DNA of 64,000 nucleotides from Streptomyces sp. RKAG293 (lineage in GTDB: Bacteria; Actinomycetota; Actinomycetes; Streptomycetales; Streptomycetaceae). A program made the position numbers and the translations under genes. How positions within the stretch are numbered: the stretch's first letter is position 1; each line of letters begins with the position of its first letter. The stretch lies in NCBI RefSeq assembly GCF_023701745.1, contig NZ_JAJOZB010000001.1:8479001-8543000 (forward strand), read 5' to 3'. Positions 24,544-33,311 of this stretch are shown here, piece after piece. The notes beneath the pieces are model-generated. The model did no database searches. It was not told the origin of the DNA and saw only the letters and a list, made by a program, of their open reading frames with translations.

Positions 24544-25456
24544 GGACTTCCTCCACAGGAACGGCGGTACGGAAACGGCGGTAGGCGTCGGCGTCGAAGT
24601 CGCCCGCCGTGGGACGCAGGACGGCGGCGGCCGACAGGGCGACGGCCTCGCACAGGACGGCGGGCCACGGTGCCCCGGTGGCGAGCCCGGCTGCGAGCGC
24701 TGCGACGCACGCGTCGCCCGCCCCCGTCGGGTTGCCGGTCAGCCGCTCGGGCGGCGTGGCCCGCCAGGAGCCCTGCGGGGTGATCGCGTGCAGTCCGTCG
24801 GGACCGCGGGAGGCCACGACGGTACGCGCGCCCATCGCCCGCAGGCCGGCCGCGGCGGCCGCGACGTCCTCGAGGCCGGTGACGGCGGCGAGTTCATCGG
24901 CGTTGGGTTTGACGACGTCGGGGCCGGCGGCCAGCGCGGCGCGCAGCGCGGGTCCGCTCGTGTCCAGGACCGTGGCGACGCCTTCCCCGCGGGCCAGGGT
25001 GACGAGGTGTGCGTACGCGTCGGCGGGCAGGCCCGGCGGAAGGCTGCCGGCGAGCACCACCACGTCGGCGTCACGCAGCAGCCGCGTGTACCGCGCGGTG
25101 AAGGCCGCCCACTCGGCGGGCGTCACGGACGGTCCGGTCTCGTTGAACACGGTGGCGTCACCGTCCTCGCGGGAGACGATCGTCACGGTGCGCCGTGACT
25201 CGCCCGCGACGGGAACCAGTTCGTCCCGCAGTCCGGCCGTCCGCAGTTCGCCGCGCAGCCGGTCGCCGGTGTCACCGCCGCAGAGCCCGGTCACGACCGC
25301 GGGCCGGCCCAGCGTGGACAGCACCCGGGCGACGTTGACGCCCTTGCCGCCGGCGCGCTCGTGGACGGTGTCGACACGGTGCGAGGTGCGGGGCACGAGA
25401 CGGTCGACGAAGTACGTGACGTCGAGCGCCGCGTTGAGCGTGACGGTCAGGATCAC
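24521..25456 (-). CDS. PfkB-family hexose-phosphate kinase (tagatose-6-phosphate / 1-phosphofructokinase type)
   Basis: 311 residues from a GTG at 25456 overlapping the upstream ROK gene in GTGA. It has TLNAALDVTYFV at the N-terminus, the sugar-binding AGGKGVNVARVLSTLG, KPNADEL, and the catalytic loop NPTGAGDACVAA with the general base Asp. These are shared by LacC (tagatose-6-phosphate kinase) and FruK (1-phosphofructokinase). Together with the following aldolase it would convert tagatose-6-phosphate to triose phosphates. The absence of a fructose PTS gene nearby favours the tagatose role. Confidence 0.88.
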   Translation of the reverse strand: MILTVTLNAALDVTYFVDRLVPRTSHRVDTVHERAGGKGVNVARVLSTLGRPAVVTGLCGGDTGDRLRGELRTAGLRDELVPVAGESRRTVTIVSREDGDATVFNETGPSVTPAEWAAFTARYTRLLRDADVVVLAGSLPPGLPADAYAHLVTLARGEGVATVLDTSGPALRAALAAGPDVVKPNADELAAVTGLEDVAAAAAGLRAMGARTVVASRGPDGLHAITPQGSWRATPPERLTGNPTGAGDACVAALAAGLATGAPWPAVLCEAVALSAAAVLRPTAGDFDADAYRRFRTAVPVEEVHAARTHP

Positions 25457-26469
25457 CGTGACCCGACCCCCGCGGAACCGGCGGTGGCGCCGCGCATGGC
25501 GAACTCCCCGTCCGCCGTACCCGAACCGGCGCCGCGCGTCGCGGCGTCCACGGCCTGCCACGCGTACAGTCCGGCGCCCAGGCAGCCGGCCATGTCGCCC
25601 AGGGCCGCCCGCACGACGGCCGGCCGGCGCTGGAACGTCAGCCGCTGGGTCAGCCGGGCACGGACCGGCTTCAGCAGAGTGTCGCCCGCCTGGGCGAGGC
25701 CGCCGCCGAGGACGACGAGTTCGGGGCCGAGCAGCGAGGACGCGGTCGCCAGGGCCGAGGTGAGCGCGTCGACCGCGTGGTCCCAGACCGCCACGGCGTC
25801 GGCGTCGCCCTGCGCCACGAGCGCCGCGACCTCGTCGGCGCCCTGGACGGCACGGCCGGACCGTGCGGTGAAGGCCGCCCTGATCGCGGCGGCCGAGGCC
25901 ACCGTCTCCAGGCAACCACGGCCGCCGCACTGGCACTTCACGCCACCGGGATCGACGACCACATGGCCGAGTTCGCCGGCGTGACCGCCGGCCCGGACGG
26001 GCCGCCCGTCGCTGATGACGGCGGCGGCGATGCCGGTGCCGATGGCCACGAAAAGCACATCGCGGGCGCCGCGGGCCGCCCCCAGGACGCACTCGGCGAG
26101 CCCGCCGGCGCGGACGTCGTGCCCCAGCGTCACCGGGAGCGCGGTGCGCCGTTCGAGCAGGTTCGCGAGCGGGAGGTCGCGCCAGCCGATGTTGGCGGAG
26201 TAGACGGCGTTCGAGAGGTCCTCGTCGACATGGCCGGGGACGACCACGCCGACCCTGCGGACCCGCAGTCCCTCGTCGCGGGCCTGCTGCGCGAGGGCCC
26301 GGATCGTCTCGGTGATGACGTCCACCACCGCTTCCGGTCCGGCGGCCCGGGGGGTGGGCCGGCGCACGGTGGACAGCAGCAGTTCCCGGTCGAGAAGCGC
26401 GCCCTTGATACCGGTGCCGCCGACGTCCAGGGCGATCACGCACTCCCCGGCGTCGTGTCCCTCACGCAT
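25453..26469 (-). CDS. ROK-family sugar kinase
   Basis: 338 residues. An ATP-binding LDVGGTGIKGALLD motif near residue 14, a catalytic Asp in LGHDVRAGG, and the ROK zinc motif CQCGGRGCLE preceded by GHAGELGH are all intact. ROK kinases phosphorylate glucose, N-acetylglucosamine, allose or related sugars; here a GalNAc- or galactosamine-kinase role fits the operon. The start overlaps the SIS gene stop by 8 bases. No helix-turn-helix precedes the kinase domain, so it is not a ROK repressor. Confidence 0.87.
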   Translation of the reverse strand: MREGHDAGECVIALDVGGTGIKGALLDRELLLSTVRRPTPRAAGPEAVVDVITETIRALAQQARDEGLRVRRVGVVVPGHVDEDLSNAVYSANIGWRDLPLANLLERRTALPVTLGHDVRAGGLAECVLGAARGARDVLFVAIGTGIAAAVISDGRPVRAGGHAGELGHVVVDPGGVKCQCGGRGCLETVASAAAIRAAFTARSGRAVQGADEVAALVAQGDADAVAVWDHAVDALTSALATASSLLGPELVVLGGGLAQAGDTLLKPVRARLTQRLTFQRRPAVVRAALGDMAGCLGAGLYAWQAVDAATRGAGSGTADGEFAMRGATAGSAGVGSR

Positions 26470-27439
26470 GGCGGCCCTCCAGTACGACGGAGCGGGTGAG
26501 GTTGCGCGGCCGGTCCGGGTCGTAGCCGCGGGCCTCGGCGATGGTCACGGCCAGCCGCTGGGCGCGCACGAGGTCGGCCAGCGGGTCGAGCTCCCCGGCC
26601 CCGGCCCCGGCCTGGGTCTGGGTCTGGGTCTGGGAGTGAGCGACGAGCGTGCCGCCGACCCGGGCGACGTCGCCCTCGAGGCCCTGCGGCAGCGTGCCGA
26701 ACATCCACGTCACGCGCCCGGGTCCGGTGATGCTGATCGGGCCGTGCCGGTACTCCATGGCGGGGTACGCCTCGGTCCACGCGCCCGCCGCCTCGCGCAT
26801 CTTCAGCCCGGCCTCCAGCGCCAGACCGTACGTCCAGCCGCTGCCGAGGAAGGTGAACTGCTCGGCTCCGCACACCTCGGCGGCCAGCGGCTCCGAGACG
26901 GCCCGCTCGGCGTCCCGGGCGGCCTCAGCGACGGAACGCACCCCCGGCGGCAGCGCGCCCTCGGCCTCCAGATGGGCGCGGAGCAGGGCGAGCACGGTGG
27001 TGGCGAACCGGGTCTGTACGACCGACTCCTCATCGGCGTAGTCCAGGACCACCAGGGAGTCGGCCGCGGTCAGCACGGGAGTCGCGGGATCGGCGGTGAT
27101 CGCGGTCGTGGGCACACCGGCGGCGCGCGCCCGGCCGAGCAGGTCCAGCACCTCGGTCGTGGTGCCGGAACGGGTGATCGCGAGGATCCGGTCGTAGCGG
27201 CGCCCGACCGGGAACTCCGAGGCGGCGAAGGCGTCGGTCTCGCCGTGGCCGCCGCTCTCGCGCAGCTCAGCGTAGGACTGCGCCATGAACCAGGAGGTAC
27301 CGCAGCCGACGACCGCCACGCGCTCGCCCCGGCGGGGGAGTGCGGGGGCATGGGCGGGGAGCGACCGGGCCGCCTGCCGCCAGCAGGCGGGCTGGGTGGC
27401 TATCTCGACGGACGTACGGGAGGGGGTGGCGCTGGGCAT
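26462..27439 (-). CDS. SIS-domain sugar-phosphate isomerase/deaminase (AgaS/GlmS-like)
   Basis: 325 residues, two SIS domains as in the isomerase half of GlmS and in AgaS: VAVVGCGTSWFMAQSYAELRE, LAITRSGTTTEVLDLL, FLGSGWTYGLALEAGLKMRE and EYRHGPISIT, which carries the conserved Glu-x-x-His-Gly. It has no glutamine amidotransferase domain, so it would release ammonia from a hexosamine phosphate rather than add it. A short SQTQTQTQAGAGAG tract near residue 270 is coded by small repeats. It is the first gene of the leftward operon; the start at 27439 follows gaaggaag. Confidence 0.85.
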   Translation of the reverse strand: MPSATPSRTSVEIATQPACWRQAARSLPAHAPALPRRGERVAVVGCGTSWFMAQSYAELRESGGHGETDAFAASEFPVGRRYDRILAITRSGTTTEVLDLLGRARAAGVPTTAITADPATPVLTAADSLVVLDYADEESVVQTRFATTVLALLRAHLEAEGALPPGVRSVAEAARDAERAVSEPLAAEVCGAEQFTFLGSGWTYGLALEAGLKMREAAGAWTEAYPAMEYRHGPISITGPGRVTWMFGTLPQGLEGDVARVGGTLVAHSQTQTQTQAGAGAGELDPLADLVRAQRLAVTIAEARGYDPDRPRNLTRSVVLEGRHA

Positions 27440-27806
27440 ACGACGCTTCCTTCAGAGGTGGTGAGGCGGCACTCGGCGTGGAGCTGATCGAAGATGATTC
27501 AATGATGCACCATTCGAGCAAATATGAGCGACCGGTCTGGTCTCGCGGAGTATTCACGAGCCCGGCGGCCAGGTCCAGTCGCTGTTACCCGAATGTTGCG
27601 AATCGGCAGGTAAGGAGTACTTGCCGGCCAAGTGGAGCGGTGCCGGACCGGTTGCCGACGGCGGTCCTCGACGGGCACGGCGGGCGAGATCTCTGTGCGC
27701 GCAGTTGTTGACGGCTTGGCAATTCTGCGCAGATTATGTCAATCGCTCGTAGCGTCCCGACCGTCCGTGCCGTACGGCGACCCCCCACCCCGAAGGAGCC
27801 ACCCCC
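27440..27806. other. Divergent regulatory region between the Aga-type operon and the GH27 gene
   Basis: 367 bases hold promoters in both directions. Leftward, near 27500-27530, an AT-rich stretch (gattcaatgatgcaccattc, then gagcaaatatgagc) is a likely promoter/operator, with gctc repeated. Rightward, TTGACG at 27708 and GATTAT at 27732 form a promoter with a palindrome over its -10. The DeoR regulator encoded at 29937 is the likely ligand-responsive protein. Confidence 0.5.
27708..27737 (+). promoter_or_regulatory. Candidate promoter and operator of the GH27 gene
   Basis: TTGACG (27708-27713) and GATTAT (27732-27737) are separated by 18 bases. The palindrome tctgcgcaga (27724-27733) covers the -10 side and could be a repressor site. 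Confidence 0.45.
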
Positions 27807-29795
27807 GTGGCAACCAGACTCCTCCGCAGACCGCTCACCGTGGTCCTGAGCGCCGCTCTGATACCCGCCGGCTGTCTGCTGGGCACCGGCCCGGCCGCCG
27901 CGAACGACGGCGTGACCGGGCCGGCGGCGAACTACTCGTCCGCGGCGACGCCCAGCACGCCCATCGCCGCTCTCCCGCCCATGGGCTTCAACAACTGGTC
28001 CCGTTCGACGTGTGCGCCCCAGGCACCGCTGGACGGCTCCAACCGGCTGGACTACTCCTTCCAGCAGTACATGAAGGACAACGCCAAGGGGCTGTCCGAC
28101 ACCGGTCTGATCGCCAAGGGCTACCGGACGATCACCGTCGACGACTGCTGGATGTACCGGAACAGCTCCGGCTATCTGCACGGCGGACTCAACTGGGGCG
28201 GCGCCACCGACGTCCGCAACCCCGCGAAGCAGCCCGGCTTCGACTACGAACTGACCGCCTACGGCGACTACCTGCACAGTCTCGGCGCGAAGTTCGGCAT
28301 CTACGAGACCTCCGGCACGCACACCTGCAGCACCGCCACGCCCACGGCGCCCAACCTGCCCAACGGCAGCGAGTACTACGAGCAGAAGGACGCCGGCTCG
28401 TTCGTCTCCTGGGGCGTCGACCAGCTCAAGTACGACAACTGCGGCGACGAGGAGCCGGTGCAGACGCTCGACACCCGCATGTCCAACGATCTGCGGACCG
28501 CGGTCACCGCCGCGGCCGGCGGCGGCGACGCCACGCCCAACATCACGTTCAACATCTCCGCCCCGGCCGGGTACGGCAACGGCTCCACGAAGTTCGCCGC
28601 GATGAACTGGGTGCGCGGGCTCGGCCAGCTCTGGCGGGTGGGCCCCGACATCTGGAACTACGGCGACGGAAAGAATCCGTGGAACGTGCCGCTGGCCGGC
28701 TACAACTTCGGCGCGTACCAGAGCTTCGACAACACCCTGGAGCTCAGCCGCTACCAGGGACCGGGCAACTGGAACGACGCCGACATGCTGCTGATCGGCG
28801 ACAACGGTATGACCACCGCCGAGGAACGCAGCCAGATGGCACTGTTCTCCGCGTTGGCCGCACCCCTGGTGATCAGCACCGACGCCCGTAAGTTCCAGCC
28901 GTCGTACATCGCCGCCCACCCCGCGGAAGCGGCGCACCTCAACGCGTCCGTCGCGATCCTGGGCAACTCCGAAGTGATCGCGGTGGACCAGGACCCGCTG
29001 GGCGCCGGTGGCTACCGCGTCTCCGGCGGCGGGGCCAACACCGACGGCACCCCGGCCGCCGCGACCGGTGTCGACGTCGTCCTCAAGCCCCTCGCCGACG
29101 GCGGCAAGGCCGTCGTCGTGCTCAACAAGGGCTCCGCGGCCGTGAACTACTCGCTCTCCCTCGCCGGTCTCGGCTTCGGCACCGCCGGCTGCGGCTACGA
29201 CGTCCGCGACCTGTGGGCGCAGGCCAGCAGCACGTCGACCGGGTCGGTACCGCTCACCCTCGGCGCGCACGACAACGCGATGCTCAGGATCACTCCGCAG
29301 GCCGGCTGCGGCAGCTTCACCCCGAGCGGACAGATCACCGCTTCCCGCGACAACTGGGGCAAGGCGTCGCTGTGCCTCGACAACTACCGCTCCGGCACCG
29401 CCACCAACAACCCGGTCGACCTCTATCCCTGCACCGGTGGTTCCAACCAGCAGTGGCGGCGCAACACCGATGGCACGATCCAACTGCTCCAGTCCGGCAC
29501 CACGAACCTCTGCCTGACCGCCCAGAGCGGTACGACCACCGGGGCGATCAACGGGAAGTCCGGTCAGTGGGCCGGCGTCGCCCCGTGCGGGTCCGCCGCC
29601 GGCTACCAGACCTGGACGTACAACCGGGACGGAAACCTCAAGCTCAGTGGCACCACCAAGTGCCTCGACAGCTACGGAGGGGCGACGACCACCAGCGGCA
29701 CGCCCGTCGACCTGTACACCTGCGGAACCGCACCCGGCTCGCTCCAGACCAACCAGACCTGGGCGGCTCCCTTCAGCACGCCGCCCGCCTCGTGA
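27807..29795 (+). CDS. Secreted GH27 glycosidase with ricin-type lectin domain, probable alpha-N-acetylgalactosaminidase
   Basis: 662 residues from a GTG preceded by gaaggag. A signal peptide (about residues 1-32) leads to a GH27 barrel: MGFNNWSRSTC, VDDCWMYR, GIYETSG, the nucleophile Asp210 in LKYDNCGDE, and acid/base Asp326 in NWNDADMLLIG. A ricin-type beta-trefoil (CBM13) occupies about residues 510-655, with repeated CLD and QQW motifs. In the substrate loop (TFNISAPAGY) Ser251 and Ala254 align with Ser188/Ala191 of human alpha-N-acetylgalactosaminidase rather than Glu203/Leu206 of alpha-galactosidase. With the divergent hexosamine-type operon this favours GalNAc as the released sugar. 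GH27 assignment is firm; the specificity is inferred. Confidence 0.9.
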   Translation: MATRLLRRPLTVVLSAALIPAGCLLGTGPAAANDGVTGPAANYSSAATPSTPIAALPPMGFNNWSRSTCAPQAPLDGSNRLDYSFQQYMKDNAKGLSDTGLIAKGYRTITVDDCWMYRNSSGYLHGGLNWGGATDVRNPAKQPGFDYELTAYGDYLHSLGAKFGIYETSGTHTCSTATPTAPNLPNGSEYYEQKDAGSFVSWGVDQLKYDNCGDEEPVQTLDTRMSNDLRTAVTAAAGGGDATPNITFNISAPAGYGNGSTKFAAMNWVRGLGQLWRVGPDIWNYGDGKNPWNVPLAGYNFGAYQSFDNTLELSRYQGPGNWNDADMLLIGDNGMTTAEERSQMALFSALAAPLVISTDARKFQPSYIAAHPAEAAHLNASVAILGNSEVIAVDQDPLGAGGYRVSGGGANTDGTPAAATGVDVVLKPLADGGKAVVVLNKGSAAVNYSLSLAGLGFGTAGCGYDVRDLWAQASSTSTGSVPLTLGAHDNAMLRITPQAGCGSFTPSGQITASRDNWGKASLCLDNYRSGTATNNPVDLYPCTGGSNQQWRRNTDGTIQLLQSGTTNLCLTAQSGTTTGAINGKSGQWAGVAPCGSAAGYQTWTYNRDGNLKLSGTTKCLDSYGGATTTSGTPVDLYTCGTAPGSLQTNQTWAAPFSTPPAS

Positions 29796-29819
29796 TCTGA
29801 CGGCGACCGGTTCCGCCGG

Positions 29820-29855
29820 AGGGGTCCGTGGCGATGTCCCATGCCGCGGACCCCT
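29820..29855 (+). terminator. Terminator after the GH27 gene
   Basis: A 9-bp stem (aggggtccg and its complement) with an 18-base loop follows the stop at 29795 and is followed by ttct. Confidence 0.6.
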
Positions 29856-29936
29856 TCTGCCGTCCGGTCGGCAGGCCGTCCCGCCGACGGCGGGAATGCT
29901 CACCTCACTGTTCTGACCTGGAGCTAGACTCCCCTC

Positions 29937-30695
29937 ATGCTCAAAGTTGACAGAATCGCCCGAATCCTTGATCACGTTTCCAAGGAGGGCAGTGCCGACG
30001 TCCATGTGCTCACCGAACTGCTCGGAGTGTCAGGGGCGACGGTCCGGCGCGATCTGCAGACGCTGCACGAACAGGGGCTCCTGCACCGCACCCGCGGCGG
30101 CGCCGTGACCGGCACGTTCAACCTGGAGCTGCCGCTGCGCCACCGGGCGGGACGCCAGCAGGCCGAGAAGCGGCGGATCGCGCTCGCCGCGGCGCGTCTG
30201 GTCCCGGACGGCGCGGTGGTGGGGATGACCGGGGGCACCACGGTCACCGAGATCGCCCGGGCGCTGGCCGACCGGAGCGGTATCACCGTCGTCACCAACG
30301 CGGTCAACATCGCCGCCGACCTGATCGCCCGGTCCGAGATCCGCCTCGTGGTCGTCGGCGGGAACGCCCGGACGGCCAGCTACGAACTGGTCGGGCCGGC
30401 CGCCGAGCGGATGCTCGCCCAGTACAACCTGGACATCGCCTTCATCGGTGTGGACGGCCTGACCGTGAGCGAGGGCTGCACCACGCATGACGAGATGGAG
30501 GCCCACACCGACCGGGCCTTCCTGCGCAGCAGTGCGCGCTCGGTGGTCGTCGCGGACAGCACCAAGATCGGTCGGGTGACCTTCGCGGAGATCTGCCCGC
30601 TCGCCGACATCGACGACCTCGTCACCGACGAGAGCCTCGACGAGGCCCGGGAGCAGGCCATCGTCGAGTGCGGTGTCCGGGTGCTGCGGGCCTGA
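29937..30695 (+). CDS. DeoR/GlpR-family regulator, likely regulator of the amino-sugar genes
   Basis: 252 residues. The N-terminal winged helix-turn-helix has DRIARILDHVSKEGSADVHV, VSGATVRRDLQTL and the family HRTRGGAV wing. The sugar-phosphate-sensing domain has GMTGGTTVTEIARAL, TVVTNAVNIAADL, VVVGGNART and FIGVDGL, ending in VVADSTKIGR. It is a one-gene unit downstream of the GH27 enzyme. DeoR regulators of this type (AgaR, LacR, FruR) repress neighbouring sugar genes until a phosphorylated intermediate binds. The start at 29937 follows ggag. Confidence 0.88.
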   Translation: MLKVDRIARILDHVSKEGSADVHVLTELLGVSGATVRRDLQTLHEQGLLHRTRGGAVTGTFNLELPLRHRAGRQQAEKRRIALAAARLVPDGAVVGMTGGTTVTEIARALADRSGITVVTNAVNIAADLIARSEIRLVVVGGNARTASYELVGPAAERMLAQYNLDIAFIGVDGLTVSEGCTTHDEMEAHTDRAFLRSSARSVVVADSTKIGRVTFAEICPLADIDDLVTDESLDEAREQAIVECGVRVLRA

Positions 30696-30728
30696 CGGCC
30701 GTCGCGGGGCAGTGGGGCAGTGAGGCAG

Positions 30729-30763
30729 TTGGTCCAGACCTATTGACGGTAGGTCTGGACCAA
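30729..30763. promoter_or_regulatory. DasR-like paired operator over the chitinase promoter
   Basis: ttggtccagaccta (30729-30742) and its exact reverse complement (30750-30763) flank 7 bases. Each half is close to the dre element TGGTCTAGACCA bound by DasR. A promoter, TTGACG (30743-30748), 17 bases, then TACCGT (30766-30771), is embedded in it. GlcNAc-responsive repression of the GH18 gene follows. Confidence 0.75.
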
Positions 30764-30881
30764 TCTACCGTGGGCGACGCTCGCGACGAGATCTGTGCCT
30801 GCTGCCAACTCACCCACTGTCCTGCGCTCGTGGACGCCATGTGGACCCGGTGATGGTGTTCATGGAGAGACGGAGCGAAAC

Positions 30882-31937
30882 ATGATCGGTCGGACATCAC
30901 GTCTGCTGGGCGTCGGGCTGGCGACGGCCTTCGCCGTCCAGATGCTCGTCGCCGCGGCGCCGAGCGCCGCACCCCAGGCCACCGTGTGCGCGGTCAAGTC
31001 GAAGCCGGCGGGCAAGGTCCTCCAGGGGTACTGGGAGAACTGGGACGGCGCCGCGAACGGTGTGCACCCCCCGCTCGGCTGGATCCCGGTCACCGACGCC
31101 CGCATTCATGATCACGGCTACAACGTCATCAACGCGGCATTCCCCGTCATCCTCTCGGACGGCACCGTCCTGTGGCAGGACGGGATGGACTCGACCGTGA
31201 AGGTCCCGACCCCGGCCGAGATGTGTCAGGCCAAGGCGGCCGGCCAGACGGTGCTGATGTCCATCGGCGGTGCGGCGGCAGGGATCGACCTCAACTCCAC
31301 CGCCGTCGCCGACCGGTTCATCGCGACCGTGGTGCCGATCCTCAAGGCCTACAACTTCGACGGCATCGACATCGACATCGAGACCGGCCTCGTCGGCAGC
31401 GGCACCATCACCAAGCTGTCCACCTCTCAGGCCAACCTCGTGCGCATCATCGACGGGGTCCTCGCCCAGATGCCCTCGAACTTCGGTCTGACCATGGCGC
31501 CCGAGACCGCCTACGTCACCGGCGGCAGCGTCGCCTACGGCTCGATCTGGGGCGCGTACCTGCCCATCGTCAAGAAGTACGCGGACAACGGCCGGCTGTG
31601 GTGGCTGAACATGCAGTACTACAACGGCAGCATGTACGGCTGCTCCGGCGACTCCTACTCCGCCGGCACCGTCGCGGGGTTCACCGCGCAGACCGACTGC
31701 CTGAACAAGGGCCTCGTCGTCCAGGGCACCACCATCAAGGTCCCCTACGACAAGCAGGTCCCGGGACTGCCCGCCCAACCGGGCGCCGGGGGCGGGTACA
31801 TGGCACCGAACCTGGTCTCCCAGGCCTGGAACAAGTACAGCGGCGGCCTGAAGGGACTCATGACCTGGTCGATCAACTGGGACGGCTCGAAGGGATGGAC
31901 GTTCGGGAACAACGTCAACGCCCTGCAAGGGCGTTGA
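30882..31937 (+). CDS. Secreted GH18 chitinase
   Basis: 351 residues from the ATG at 30882, preceded by ggagcg. After a signal peptide (LLGVGLATAFAVQMLVAAAP) comes a single GH18 barrel without a binding module: VLQGYWENWDG (strand 1), VLMSIGGAAAG (strand 3), and the catalytic FDGIDIDIE with Asp163, Asp165 and acid Glu167. FGLTMAPETAYV, WWLNMQYYN and LMTWSINWDG complete the conserved strands. This is the layout of Streptomyces ChiC-like/ChiH-like family 18 enzymes, which cut chitin internally. It is controlled by the DasR-like palindrome just upstream. It converges on the thiolase gene. Confidence 0.9.
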   Translation: MIGRTSRLLGVGLATAFAVQMLVAAAPSAAPQATVCAVKSKPAGKVLQGYWENWDGAANGVHPPLGWIPVTDARIHDHGYNVINAAFPVILSDGTVLWQDGMDSTVKVPTPAEMCQAKAAGQTVLMSIGGAAAGIDLNSTAVADRFIATVVPILKAYNFDGIDIDIETGLVGSGTITKLSTSQANLVRIIDGVLAQMPSNFGLTMAPETAYVTGGSVAYGSIWGAYLPIVKKYADNGRLWWLNMQYYNGSMYGCSGDSYSAGTVAGFTAQTDCLNKGLVVQGTTIKVPYDKQVPGLPAQPGAGGGYMAPNLVSQAWNKYSGGLKGLMTWSINWDGSKGWTFGNNVNALQGR

Positions 31938-31988
31938 CGCTGCTCCCGGCCCGGATACGGTCCGCCGCACGACCGGCGGTAGACCGGT

Positions 31989-33218
31989 CTAGGAGGTGCG
32001 CTCCAGGACCATGGCCATGCCCTGACCGCCCGCGGCGACGACGCTGACCAGGGCGGTGCTCTGGTCGTCATGGCGCAACGCCGTGAGTCCGGTGGTGGTC
32101 AGCCGGGCCCCGGCAGCTCCGTACGGCTCGCCCAGGGCGATGGACCCGCCGTGCGGGTTCATCCGCTCGGGGTCCAGGCCCAGTTCGGCGCAGTAGGCCA
32201 GGACCTGGGCGGCGAAGGGCTCGTTCCCGGCGACGGTGTCGATGTCCGACAGCGTCAGCCCGGCTCGCGCGAGTGCCGTTCGGGTCGCGGCGACCGGGGC
32301 CGGGCCTTCGGTCTCGGGTGTGGCGGCGCTGACGCCGGTCGAGAGGATACGGGCCAGCGGGACGTGGCCGTGAGCGCGGGTGTACTCCTCGGACATCACG
32401 ACGACGGCCGCGGCTCCGTCGGACAGCGGCGCGCTGTTGCCCGCGGTGATCCGGCCGTCGGGGCGGAAGCGCGGCGCCAGGGCGGCGAGGGTCTGTGCGG
32501 TCACCCCGGTGCGGGGGCAGTCGTCCGTCGCGGTGGTCGTACCGTCCGGGCTCTTCACCGCGACGATGTCACCGAAGTGGAAGCTCTCGGCGAGGGCGAG
32601 TTGGGTGAGCCGATGGGACCGGGCGGCGTAGGCGTCCATGTCGGTGCGGGTGATGCCGTAGACATCGGCGACGTTCTCGGCGGCGAGTCCCACCGGGATG
32701 TAGGGGTCGGGCGTCCGGCCTTCTTCGCGGGGGTCGCTCCAGGGTGCCGTGCCCGGCCCTGAGCGCTCGACGGTGCGCTGCCCGGCGGCTCCGAAGGCGG
32801 GGTTCTCGGTGCCGGGCCAGGTGTCCGAGCTGCCGTGGGCGAGCCGGGACTGGGACTCGACACCGGCCGCGATCACGACGTCGGCGTCACCGCAGCGCAC
32901 GGCCTGGGCGGCCATCCGGACGGCCTGCAGGGAGGAGGTGCAGAAGCGGTTGACGGTGACGCCGGGGACGTGGTCCCAGCCCAGCAGGATCGCGGCGATC
33001 CGGGCGATGTTGAAGCCCTGCTCCCCGCCGGGCAGCGCACAGCCCACGACCAGGTCGTCCACGCTCTCCGGTGCCAGGTCCGGAACGCGGGCGAGAGCCT
33101 CGGCGACGGTGCGGGCGAGCAGGTCGTCGGGGCGGACGCCGGCCAGCGAGCCCTTGTGGGCGCGGCCGATGGGTGTGCGGACGGTGGAGACGATCACGGC
33201 GTGCTGCATGGCGGGCAT
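31989..33218 (-). CDS. Thiolase-family protein (acetyl-CoA acetyltransferase-like) lacking two catalytic residues
   Basis: 409 residues in the thiolase fold. The nucleophile Cys93 is kept (TVNRFCTSSLQAV), as are PAMG-type loops and NEPFAAQ. But the His-bearing GHP motif reads ALGEPYGAAGAR, with Glu364 in place of His, and the C-terminal Cys-x-Gly motif is VVAAGGQG with no Cys. Both are normally needed for deprotonating and condensing acyl-CoA. It may therefore be a transferase with altered chemistry or an inactive paralogue. Length is normal. The next gene (asparagine synthetase) is upstream on the same strand with a gap of 93 bases; operon membership is unclear. Confidence 0.85.
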   Translation of the reverse strand: MPAMQHAVIVSTVRTPIGRAHKGSLAGVRPDDLLARTVAEALARVPDLAPESVDDLVVGCALPGGEQGFNIARIAAILLGWDHVPGVTVNRFCTSSLQAVRMAAQAVRCGDADVVIAAGVESQSRLAHGSSDTWPGTENPAFGAAGQRTVERSGPGTAPWSDPREEGRTPDPYIPVGLAAENVADVYGITRTDMDAYAARSHRLTQLALAESFHFGDIVAVKSPDGTTTATDDCPRTGVTAQTLAALAPRFRPDGRITAGNSAPLSDGAAAVVVMSEEYTRAHGHVPLARILSTGVSAATPETEGPAPVAATRTALARAGLTLSDIDTVAGNEPFAAQVLAYCAELGLDPERMNPHGGSIALGEPYGAAGARLTTTGLTALRHDDQSTALVSVVAAGGQGMAMVLERTS

Positions 33219-33311
33219 CCTGTGCGGTTGAGGTGGTGGGAGGGGACGTTCGGGGCGGTGCCCGGAGGTGCGAGGAGACGTGCTCGCCGGTGTCCAGAGG
33301 TCGGCCGAGGT

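Noticed and set aside
27585..30005. An 806-codon minus-strand open frame antisense to the GH27 gene
   Set aside because: GH27 catalytic motifs, signal peptide and ribosome-binding site support the plus strand; the antisense product has no recognisable domain.
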